Shown here piece after piece: positions 1-6,049 of a DNA stretch of 6,181 bases; within the stretch, counting starts at the first letter, position 1, and each line of letters starts with the position of its first letter. The position numbers and the translations under genes are program-made. Origin of the DNA: Planctomycetales bacterium (GTDB lineage: Bacteria; Planctomycetota; Planctomycetia; Gemmatales; Gemmataceae); contig JAGVLI010000056.1 in assembly GCA_020054355.1 (NCBI GenBank), positions 1 through 6,181 on the forward strand, given 5' to 3'. Under the pieces are notes generated by a model. It did not search any database, was not told the DNA's origin, and saw only the letters and a program-made list of their open reading frames with translations.

Positions 1-949
1 AGGTGCGAATGCTGGCGGGCTTCGGCGCGTCGTAAATGGCCGGCGTCGTCAGCTCGAAGGTCTGGCCCCACGGCTCCAGCACGAGCTTGACCTTCTCGCC
101 GCGTGCCAACTCGAAGCGCAGCGAACGGGGCGATACGCGAGCTTTGCGCCGCCGCAGATAGCGCACCACGTTGTACAGCTCCACGGGCGTCATGGATAAG
201 CGATGCAGTCCCAGGCCCATCGTCGAATGCACTTGCAGGAAACCCATCACCCAGCTGTCCGGCAGGTCGATCTTTTTTTCCTGATGGCTGCCGCTGTCGC
301 TGACAACGGTCAGCCCCTCGGGCGCGATGTCGAAGCGCGTCTTCCGGTAGGTGCGCATCCGCTCCAGTTCCTGATGCAGTTTCAGGCTGAAGTCGATATT
401 CGTGGTGCCGCACTCGAACTCGTCCACCCGCTCGAACAGTTCGTGCTTGACCGCCAGCCGGGCGTAAGTGCTCTCATCGCGGGAAAATGCCTCGAAGGAT
501 ACTTCGTCCGGATGCACCGTCACCACCGGATCGAGGAGCATTTGCAGCTCGTATTGATCCTCGTAGATGAAGTTGAAGAACTCGAGCCTGGCCTTGTGGA
601 AGGGCTTGAGACGTTCGCTATGGGACCGATCCAGCTCCGAAAGCCGTGCTTCGAGTGCTTCCATGCGCACGCGCGCTTTGCTGCTCTTCGTAGCAAGCCC
701 GACGAGGAACTTACGATCCTGCTCCTCCAGCCAGGCGAAGAAAGCCAGGCGGTCGCGCGGCCGATATTTGTAGTCGCTGACGACCACCTGATAGAGCGCT
801 GCCATCGCCTCGCGGAACAGCAGTGGTTCGCGCAGCTCACCACGAAAGAAGGTCGGCTCGCGCAGCCGGTTGGCCGCAAAGCCGACATGGGCCGAGTTCA
901 GCCCGTTGATGATCGCACTGCGGCCGGTGTACTGCATGGGCACGATCAC
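1..949 (-). CDS. Unrecognised conserved-looking protein, N-terminal 316 residues (partial)
   Basis: The frame is open from GTG 949 to the left edge, giving 316 residues; the 3' end is missing. Start choice: GTG 949 has the perfect Shine-Dalgarno at 952-960; ATG 937 is the in-frame alternative, and a TGA at 955-953 closes the frame upstream. The N-terminus reads MIVPMQYTGRSAIINGLNS. Residues about 40-140 are rich in aromatic and charged residues (LLFREAMAALYQVVVSDY, RLAFFAWLEEQDRKF), and about 85-125 are heptad-like and charged, possibly a coiled coil. After about 200 the chain turns to strand-rich sequence (TRFDIAPEGLTVVSD, KVKLVLEPWGQTFEL). No signal peptide, membrane segment or known catalytic motif is visible. 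The final visible residues (PASIRT) resemble, from memory, the approach to a segment in SWIM zinc-finger proteins; that is weak. It follows the HEAT gene by 82 bp on the same strand and is probably part of the cassette. Function unknown. Confidence 0.78.
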   Translation of the reverse strand, partial: MIVPMQYTGRSAIINGLNSAHVGFAANRLREPTFFRGELREPLLFREAMAALYQVVVSDYKYRPRDRLAFFAWLEEQDRKFLVGLATKSSKARVRMEALEARLSELDRSHSERLKPFHKARLEFFNFIYEDQYELQMLLDPVVTVHPDEVSFEAFSRDESTYARLAVKHELFERVDEFECGTTNIDFSLKLHQELERMRTYRKTRFDIAPEGLTVVSDSGSHQEKKIDLPDSWVMGFLQVHSTMGLGLHRLSMTPVELYNVVRYLRRRKARVSPRSLRFELARGEKVKLVLEPWGQTFELTTPAIYDAPKPASIRT

Positions 950-951
950 GC

Positions 952-960
952 ATCACCTCC
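952..960 (-). promoter_or_regulatory. Perfect Shine-Dalgarno of the left-edge gene
   Basis: GGAGGTGAT is fully complementary to the 3' end of 16S rRNA. It ends two bases before GTG 949, with the GGAGG core about six bases from it. This is ideal for GTG 949 and too far from ATG 937 (18 bases from the core), so it decides the start. It is the strongest ribosome binding site in the window and lies next to the octamer repeats. Confidence 0.75.
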
Positions 961-976
961 GGGCCAGTCGGGATGG

Positions 977-1008
977 CAAGGTGACAAGGTGACAAGGTGA
1001 CAAGGTGA
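977..1008. repeat. Four tandem CAAGGTGA octamers
   Basis: Four perfect head-to-tail copies of an 8-bp unit (TCACCTTG on the coding strand) occupy 977-984, 985-992, 993-1000 and 1001-1008, in the 82-bp gap between the HEAT stop and the next start. An 8-bp period is not a codon multiple, which fits a non-coding location. I recall the same motif as a frequent intergenic simple repeat in planctomycete genomes, but could not check this. Copy number probably changes by replication slippage. Confidence 0.95.
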
Positions 1009-1031
1009 AGCCGATGGGTCGTGTTCGAGCA

Positions 1032-3563
1032 TTATTTCGTGCCTCCCGGCCAGAGGACAATGTTCGCATCGACTTCCGGGAAAGCTAGCTTGATGCGGAC
1101 CAGGGCTTCGAGCGCACGCTCGGCATCGGCCCTTCCGTGCAGTCGCACCACGTCGGCGAGGATGTGGGCGGCGGCTTCTCCTTGTCGGGCGTCTTGCAAG
1201 CCCCGGCTGAGGACGAATTCCACCATGCGCCGCTTCACCTGGCGTTGCGGCCAGAGGTCGAGAAAGGCAGCGCGGAAGAAGCGTCGCAACTTGGCCAGCG
1301 GCTCGTGGCCGGGCGGCAGGTGTTTTTCCACCAGTTCCAGGGCAAAGTGACGCATGTTCGGATGGGGATGCTGCGTCAAGCGGTCCGCCAGGTCGGCGGC
1401 GTGGACGCTCGCCAGGTTCTGTCGGGCCAGTTCCTTGCCCAGTTCCTGGACATCGACGCGATTGGAATCGAGCAGTCCCATCAGGCCGTCGAGTCCGAGT
1501 GCTGCCAGATCGAGCTGACGCAAAATGTCGAAAGCGGCGTTGCGCGTGTCTTCCCAATCGCTTTCCACCAGCACGAACAGCGGACTGGGGTCCAGTTGCA
1601 GCTGGGCCAGGGCCGAATGCAGCAGCCCGTGCGCTCCCAGCCGCACTGCGGCCACGGAATGCTGGGCGAGGGCCACCAGCCGTTCCAGGCCCAGCTCCGC
1701 CACCGCTTCCGGCCGCTGCCGCAACAATTCGCCGGCCACCGACTGGGCACTCGGCGACCCGCGCAGAATCAGATCGGCAATCTCAACCACGCTGAGCAGT
1801 TCGCCCAGTTCGCGCTGCAATGCTTCTCGCGCCAGGAGGCCGTAGCCTTCATGCGCGCCTTCGGTTGCTTCGGGTTGGCGCAGGATGGCCAGGACATGCA
1901 CGGCCACTGCTCGACGCAGGGCTGCATCCGCGGCCAGCGTCGGCAACACCAGCTCGATCACCAGGGCGCGCAGCTCGGCGTGCGGCATGCCCAGGAACTC
2001 GACGATCCATGCCGGTTCCTTCGTCCAAAGCGGCGCGGACAGATGGACGAACCGGATGCCCAGCTGCCGGGCGGCGGGCCGTTCGTCGGCCAGCAACATC
2101 CGCAGCAACGGCCAATCCGGATGGCGCGGATCGAAGCGCCGTTCGATTTCTTCCAGCCCCAGCGCCACCGTCGGCTGGTAGGGGGCTTGCAGCAGGGCCA
2201 GGATTGCCGGCAAGCTGGCGGCGGCCAGCGTTTCCCGATGCTTGCCGGTTTTCAGGAACGATTTCATGGCGAAGACCTGGACTTCCGGCAGCCGGGACCA
2301 GCCCAGCACGCGCAGGAAGGCGCTGGGCTGGGCATCCCAGAGTTCGGGATAGGCTTCCTCGCGCGCGTCCGCCGGCGCGGCTTGGTGCTTCGCCGAGCGA
2401 AAGGCGAAACGGAGCTTGCGGTCGTCGTAAACGAAGCGCGTGCTGCCGCCCCAGACGATGCGGTGCAGCAAGTAGCAGCGGGAAAAGGTGCCGTGCAGGC
2501 GATGGGGATTCTGCCCGTCTTCCGGCACATAGTGAATCAGGGCTTCAGCCGCCGCGTGCGCGTAACTTTCGGGCCGATGCTTGGCCACCATGCGCAGATA
2601 GCGCCAGGCCGAACGCCGTACGTACTTCTGGGTCTCCGGATGGAAGATGTGTGTCTGTCGTTGCACGCCGTCGTAGCCCGACTTGACGCTGGCGGCGGTC
2701 CCGTGCGAAGTCCGCGCGCAGACCACGATGGCGTGGCTCAACTCGCCCCAGGTGACGAAGTCGTGCCGCAGCATCGACCGCTTGAGGATGCTCTTCACAT
2801 AGCGCCAGACATGCGGCCGATCGAGCGGCGTTTGCTTCAGCCCGGCGCGGACGACAGCAACCGTCAGCGGCGAGCCGATTTCATACAGCGAATCGAGAGC
2901 CAAGCCGCGCTGCGGCAACTCGCTTGCCAACACAGAGGCAGTAATCGACTCGACATCTTGACCGGCCGTGCTGAATTCGTCGGCCGATTGGAGCAGAGCG
3001 CGGATCGACTCGGGCAAGCGTTCCAGCGCGCGCTGGCGAGCATCGGTCAAGCCTGGCTGATCTCCGAGGTTGCGCAGGGCTTCCACGGCCGAGCGTCGTC
3101 GCGAAAGCAGCTTCCGTTCCGCCTGCTGGCGCAGTGCTGGAATCGCTCGAACATCGCCGATGGCGCCCAGCGCATCCACGATGGGGCAAGCGTCGTCGAT
3201 GGCCTGGGGCAAGCGGGCCAACAGGACATCAACGGCTTCCCGGCAGCGCATCCAGCCAAGCCGTCCTGCGGCCCGGCCGCGCACCAGCGAATTCGGGCTA
3301 TGCAACTCCTGGAGCAGCGCATGAACGCCCGCGCGATAATAGCCTTCGTTCTTCAGGCTCTGCTCGGCCTCGGCAAAGTGTTCGGCAACCTGGGCTGCCA
3401 GGACCGGGGCGGAGTCGGTCGTGTGGAGCAACTTGCGGGCGAGGACGCCGCGTTGGACGCGAACGACGAACGAGTCGGGACGCTGGGCGACGGGTTGCAC
3501 CGTCAGCACGGCAACCTTCTCGACAGCGTGCGGATGGTAGAAACGAGCGCTGGGAAGGACCAT
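1032..3563 (-). CDS. HEAT-repeat protein with N-terminal WGR-like region
   Basis: The 843-residue protein is almost entirely alpha-helical. Helical pairs typical of HEAT/PBS-lyase repeats are clear at about 85-170 (NSLVRGRAAGRLGWMR, DDACPIVDALGAIGDVRA, RRRSAVEALRNLGD) and again across about 440-800 (for example AALRRAVAVHVLAILRQ, VAAVRLGAHGLLHSAL, DTRNAAFDILRQL). The block TQKYVRRSAWRYLRMVAK at 311-328 resembles a segment I associate with WGR/SWIM-linked HEAT proteins, from memory. Residues about 16-75 (KVAVLTVQP, FVVRVQRGV, AAQVAEHFAEAEQSLKNEGYY) follow the strand-strand-helix order of a WGR domain, but the WGR motif itself is lost. No catalytic motif, signal peptide or membrane segment is visible, so it is probably a cytosolic scaffold. 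I chose ATG 3563 because GGAG lies six bases upstream; the in-frame GTG at 3566 is too close to it. The stop is TAA at 1034-1032. It follows the PARP-macro pair after the repeat region. HEAT assignment is firm; WGR is inference. Confidence 0.85.
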   Translation of the reverse strand: MVLPSARFYHPHAVEKVAVLTVQPVAQRPDSFVVRVQRGVLARKLLHTTDSAPVLAAQVAEHFAEAEQSLKNEGYYRAGVHALLQELHSPNSLVRGRAAGRLGWMRCREAVDVLLARLPQAIDDACPIVDALGAIGDVRAIPALRQQAERKLLSRRRSAVEALRNLGDQPGLTDARQRALERLPESIRALLQSADEFSTAGQDVESITASVLASELPQRGLALDSLYEIGSPLTVAVVRAGLKQTPLDRPHVWRYVKSILKRSMLRHDFVTWGELSHAIVVCARTSHGTAASVKSGYDGVQRQTHIFHPETQKYVRRSAWRYLRMVAKHRPESYAHAAAEALIHYVPEDGQNPHRLHGTFSRCYLLHRIVWGGSTRFVYDDRKLRFAFRSAKHQAAPADAREEAYPELWDAQPSAFLRVLGWSRLPEVQVFAMKSFLKTGKHRETLAAASLPAILALLQAPYQPTVALGLEEIERRFDPRHPDWPLLRMLLADERPAARQLGIRFVHLSAPLWTKEPAWIVEFLGMPHAELRALVIELVLPTLAADAALRRAVAVHVLAILRQPEATEGAHEGYGLLAREALQRELGELLSVVEIADLILRGSPSAQSVAGELLRQRPEAVAELGLERLVALAQHSVAAVRLGAHGLLHSALAQLQLDPSPLFVLVESDWEDTRNAAFDILRQLDLAALGLDGLMGLLDSNRVDVQELGKELARQNLASVHAADLADRLTQHPHPNMRHFALELVEKHLPPGHEPLAKLRRFFRAAFLDLWPQRQVKRRMVEFVLSRGLQDARQGEAAAHILADVVRLHGRADAERALEALVRIKLAFPEVDANIVLWPGGTK

Positions 3564-3569
3564 CACGTG

Positions 3570-3573
3570 CTCC
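3570..3573 (-). promoter_or_regulatory. Ribosome binding site of the HEAT-repeat gene
   Basis: GGAG lies six bases upstream of ATG 3563 and three bases from the alternative GTG 3566. The spacing favours the ATG. The site is about 10 bp from the edge of the duplicated repeat, so folding of that repeat in the mRNA could influence ribosome access. Confidence 0.6.
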
Positions 3574-3582
3574 GCATCAAGC

Positions 3583-3739
3583 GACCTCTGGCCCGTGGGT
3601 CACGATTCCGATCGTGACAGGCAGTAACGATTGTCACGATTGGAATCGTGACCCACGGGCACATGACCTCTGGCCCGTGGGTCACGATTCCGATCGTGAC
3701 AGGCAGTAACGATTGTCACGATTGGAATCGTGACCCACG
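3583..3739. repeat. Two direct copies of a 75-bp unit, period 82 bp
   Basis: Bases 3583-3657 and 3665-3739 are identical over all 75 positions. The match ends at 3582/3664 (c versus t) and 3658/3740 (g versus a). Seven bases separate the copies. The pair fills most of the 194-bp gap between the macro-domain stop and the HEAT-protein start; its low-coordinate edge lies about 20 bp from the HEAT start codon. Each copy is strongly self-complementary (see the two hairpin entries). Perfect identity of non-coding copies points to a recent tandem duplication or active homogenisation. No transposase, target-site duplication or variable spacers are visible, so it is neither an IS element nor a CRISPR array. 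A REP/BIME-like dispersed palindromic element is the best analogy. Confidence 0.93.
3591..3660. repeat. Long imperfect hairpin, HEAT-proximal copy
   Basis: The arms 3591-3619 and 3632-3660 are 29 bases each and complementary except at 3610/3641 (g opposite t). The loop is 12 bases (3620-3631, ggcagtaacgat). Each arm also contains a palindrome with 8-bp half sites, GTCACGAT-N4-ATCGTGAC, at 3599-3618 (N4 = tccg) and 3633-3652 (N4 = tgga). The element can therefore fold as one long stem or as two short hairpins. There is no T-tract, so it is not a classical intrinsic terminator. Possible roles are an mRNA 3'-end protector for the PARP-macro transcript, an attenuator before the HEAT gene, or a binding site for a dimeric protein. 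Confidence 0.9.
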
Positions 3740-3742
3740 AGC
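3673..3742. repeat. Long imperfect hairpin, macro-proximal copy
   Basis: This is the second copy of the structure. The arms are 3673-3701 and 3714-3742, with the same g-opposite-t pair (3692/3723) and an additional mismatch at 3675/3740 (c opposite a), which weakens its outer stem. The sub-palindromes lie at 3681-3700 and 3715-3734. It starts 15 bp downstream of the macro-domain stop codon, the usual place for a structure that protects or ends a transcript. Confidence 0.88.
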
Positions 3743-3757
3743 AGCAGGGGCGGCGCA

Positions 3758-4492
3758 CTACTCTTCCGCGTCATCGAAATCCATGTCGCTCTGCTTCAAG
3801 GGCGGTGCCGGCTTGGGCGGCGGGCTGGCAGCACTGGGCTTTCCGCCCAGGGGCATGGTCGTGCTGTTGAACATCGGCTTGGCTTTCGGCGCGGGTTCAT
3901 CCAGTTCGCCCAGCTCGGCTTCCAGGGCGGCGCGCAGGTCGGCAAAGCTGGTGAATTCCCGTTCGCGGAAGAGGTTGTAGCCGGTCCACATCAAGTCCGC
4001 GCAAATCTCCACGGGCACCCGGCCGGTATTCGCTCCCAACCCAGGCAGCGCCACGGACTGGATGCTGCCCGGCAGACGGGCATTCTGCATGTGGACTGCC
4101 TGAAAAGCCGCCGCGCACGCCAGCGCCACGTTGAGCGAATCGCTGATGTCCTGGGAGGATGACTTCATGGTCGGCGTCGAGATCAGGTAAGCAGGCTGCG
4201 TCTTGCCGGTGGGGACGCAGACGGCATGGCCGACGGGCATCGCCGGTCCATACACCCTCTGGATTTCCTGCTGCACCCGTTTTTCGATCGCGCCGCCGAG
4301 GTGATGCTTGATGACCGCGTCCAGCCCGCCGTCCATGCTGCCCCGCACGTTGGTGGGCGACACCCAGGCGCTGACCTGCTGATCGAGCATCGATCCCTGG
4401 ACGATTTCCACCTCGGGGTTTTCCTCGAAGGTGGACTGCCAGGCGCCGATCATCTTCGGGTTCACATCGACCAGGATGACCTTGACCGGCAT
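3758..4492 (-). CDS. Macro-domain (ADP-ribose-binding) protein
   Basis: This 244-residue protein carries a macro domain in residues 1-180. The N-terminal strand is MPVKVILVDVNP. VSPTNVRGSMDGGLDAVI (44-61) corresponds to the NAAN-x-GGGVDGAIH ADP-ribose-binding loop, and ALPGLGANTGRVPVEIC (148-164) to the glycine-rich phosphate-binding loop. Macro domains bind ADP-ribose, and several classes hydrolyse it from proteins or DNA. The adjacent PARP makes an ADP-ribose reader or eraser the natural role, but hydrolysis cannot be inferred from sequence alone. Residues about 185-244 form an acidic stretch (EAELGELDEP), then a Pro/Lys/Ser-rich linker (ASPPPKPAPPLK), then an acidic end (DMDFDDAEE), probably a disordered interaction tail. 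I chose ATG at 4492 because GGGAG lies five bases upstream; an in-frame TTG at 4513 would add seven residues but has no such site. It sits 28 bp after the PARP stop and is very likely translated from the same transcript. Confidence 0.9.
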   Translation of the reverse strand: MPVKVILVDVNPKMIGAWQSTFEENPEVEIVQGSMLDQQVSAWVSPTNVRGSMDGGLDAVIKHHLGGAIEKRVQQEIQRVYGPAMPVGHAVCVPTGKTQPAYLISTPTMKSSSQDISDSLNVALACAAAFQAVHMQNARLPGSIQSVALPGLGANTGRVPVEICADLMWTGYNLFREREFTSFADLRAALEAELGELDEPAPKAKPMFNSTTMPLGGKPSAASPPPKPAPPLKQSDMDFDDAEE

Positions 4493-4497
4493 GGCTG

Positions 4498-4502
4498 CTC
4501 CC
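4498..4502 (-). promoter_or_regulatory. Ribosome binding site of the macro-domain gene
   Basis: GGGAG lies five bases upstream of ATG 4492 and inside the possible TTG-initiated extension. It decides the start in favour of ATG 4492. The site falls in the 28-bp gap after the PARP stop, which fits translation of a shared mRNA. Confidence 0.7.
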
Positions 4503-4520
4503 TTCGTGAACAATCCAAGA

Positions 4521-5960
4521 TCAAGCCGCGAATTCCACCAGGTATTCCAGCCGTTGCTGCTGCGGGCGATAGATCACGTACTCGTCGTCGGTGAACTCGG
4601 ATTTCACGCCGGGCTGGTTGCGAAGGCCGTGGCAGCTGTGATAGCCATCCGGCGGGCCAGCCAGGCCGTAAGTGATCTTGGTGTATTCTTTCTTTTTGCC
4701 CAGCGCCACGCGGGCGATGCTCATCAAGCGCGTGTTCTGCTTGCCCGGTGAAGTATAGAACGCGCTGGTGCAGGCGGCGTCGCCGAAATAGATGCCGTTG
4801 CCCAGCCAGCCGGCATCCGTCCGCTGCACGCCCATGCTGACCACGATCTTCGGCAGCAGGATGCCGCGCGACAGGATGCCCACCCAGTTCTGAATCCGCG
4901 AACCGTGGAAGAGCAACTTCTCGTTGCCCACGTCCCTGGCGAAGTTTTCCCACTCGCCGCCCCGCTTGACCGTGAAGATGTTCTTCACCTTGATGTTCCG
5001 CGTCCGCAGCTGACTCTTAACAACATGTTCGGCCAATTCCTGAAAATGTCCGCCGGCCGGATCGAGCCAGCCGACCTTGCAGTTGAGTGCTTGATATTCC
5101 TTGTCCACGGTGGCATCGAAGAGCACGCTGCCGTCGCCGTTGACTTGCAGCATGTCCTTCATCAGCTGCAAGGTTTCCTGCTTCTGGAAGATGTTCTCCA
5201 GCGTGTTGATGACCGCCCCGTCCACGGCGGCGCGGGTGCGGCCGATGCGATGCGGGATGGTCGTGTAAAAGTCTCCGGACAGTTCCACTAGGCGTTCGTC
5301 GCGCTGCTTGGACTGCGCCTTTTGAAACAGGGCGTACAGCTCTTCCAGGATTTTCTCGCCCTTTTCGATCTGGCCGACGGTGAGAATGCCGAGCGGCGTT
5401 TCGATGCCGTTGGCGGTGATCTTGGCGGCCACCGTGCTGGTCAGGGCGTTGGTGGCTTCGTCGTAGAGGTAACGCACCAGCGCCTGCACGCCCGGATGCA
5501 GCGGGCTGGTCTTGATGACCGGAACAGCCGCGCCATCCTTGCTCTTCAGTTTCTCCAGGGTCTTACCATCGACTTCGCCCGTGGAGGTGCCGCGCGCCTT
5601 CTGCGAGCCGATCTTGCTGGAAGCCAGCGCCACTTCCTTGTAGCCCTTGCGCGGCCCGGTTTTCTCGCGCAGGATCGACTGGTAATTGGCGTCGGCCAGG
5701 GGCAGCGCATCGAAGAAACGGCATTCCTTCTGGCCGGCGTTAGGGTTGGTTTCCAGGTCGTCGGTGCGGCCGTAGTGCGTGAAGACGCGATACAGCTCGC
5801 TGCCCTGGTGCTTGGCGGCGTGCAGTTCGATGGCGTAATACTTGTTGTGATTGGTTTTGATATCGGTCACTTGCAAGACGGCTTTCTTGACGATCTCGAA
5901 CTCGTCGGGAAAAGCCGGCGCGCTCGGATCGCCGAATTTCCATGCTTTGATGGTTGCCAT
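4521..5960 (-). CDS. WGR-domain poly(ADP-ribose) polymerase (PARP1/2-like)
   Basis: The 479-residue protein has the minimal PARP2-like layout. Residues about 20-120 form a WGR domain in which the name motif reads HYGRTDD (Y63-G64-R65). A Lys-rich linker follows at about 106-150. Residues about 150-290 match the PARP alpha-helical regulatory domain, including TPLGILTVGQIEKG, close to the PLG-LS--QI-KG of PARP1. The ART catalytic domain fills about 290-479. The NAD+-binding LLFHGSR (H352), GNGIYFGD (Y391) and DDEYVIY (E460) give the complete H-Y-E triad, so both transfer and chain elongation are chemically plausible. In the family, NAD+ is the donor and DNA breaks are the usual activator. There are no zinc fingers, BRCT domain or signal peptide, so it is cytosolic or nucleoid-associated. 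The ATG at 5960 has GGAG four bases upstream. The macro-domain gene begins 28 bp after its stop, which suggests an operon. Bacterial PARPs are uncommon; the one from Herpetosiphon aurantiacus is the known precedent. Confidence 0.95.
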   Translation of the reverse strand: MATIKAWKFGDPSAPAFPDEFEIVKKAVLQVTDIKTNHNKYYAIELHAAKHQGSELYRVFTHYGRTDDLETNPNAGQKECRFFDALPLADANYQSILREKTGPRKGYKEVALASSKIGSQKARGTSTGEVDGKTLEKLKSKDGAAVPVIKTSPLHPGVQALVRYLYDEATNALTSTVAAKITANGIETPLGILTVGQIEKGEKILEELYALFQKAQSKQRDERLVELSGDFYTTIPHRIGRTRAAVDGAVINTLENIFQKQETLQLMKDMLQVNGDGSVLFDATVDKEYQALNCKVGWLDPAGGHFQELAEHVVKSQLRTRNIKVKNIFTVKRGGEWENFARDVGNEKLLFHGSRIQNWVGILSRGILLPKIVVSMGVQRTDAGWLGNGIYFGDAACTSAFYTSPGKQNTRLMSIARVALGKKKEYTKITYGLAGPPDGYHSCHGLRNQPGVKSEFTDDEYVIYRPQQQRLEYLVEFAA

Positions 5961-6049
5961 GTGGCTCCGCTCCCGCGCGAGGAGGAAAGTGGGACTTGGG
6001 TGAAAGGGTAACGGCGGACAGCCGTCGATGCAATGTTGGCAGGTGCGAT

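Noticed and set aside
203..1000. Plus-strand open frame opposite the left-edge gene
   Set aside because: It runs into the octamer repeat at its end and shows no recognisable domain. The minus strand has a perfect Shine-Dalgarno and a protein-like composition.
946..1557. Minus-strand frame ending in a Pro/Cys/His-rich tail across the octamer repeats
   Set aside because: It overlaps the HEAT coding sequence in another frame, is Arg/Pro-rich, and its tail is just the translated CAAGGTGA repeats.
1137..3617. Very long plus-strand open frame (826 codons) opposite the HEAT gene
   Set aside because: Its translation is low-complexity in Gln, Arg, Gly and His with no domain logic, and it runs through the palindromic repeats. 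The opposite strand gives coherent HEAT repeats with a good ribosome binding site. GC-rich codon bias commonly opens the antisense frame.
3583..3742. CRISPR array or transposon ends
   Set aside because: There are only two copies, a 7-bp separation, no variable spacers, no transposase and no target-site duplication. The copies are direct repeats of self-complementary units rather than a pair of terminal inverted repeats flanking a cargo.
5322..6011. Plus-strand open frame opposite the PARP N-terminal half
   Set aside because: It lies entirely across a confidently identified PARP gene and is an antisense shadow.
6011..6025. Small hairpin (ACGGC/GCCGT stem, 5-base loop) between the methyltransferase and PARP genes as a terminator
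   Set aside because: The stem is only 5 bp and no T-tract follows on the minus strand, so it is not a credible intrinsic terminator.
5961..6049. Sigma-70-type promoter for the PARP gene (TTGCAT at 6033-6028)
   Set aside because: A possible -35 is present but 16 bases later there is only TTACCC, a poor -10. No convincing promoter can be called in this 89-bp gap.
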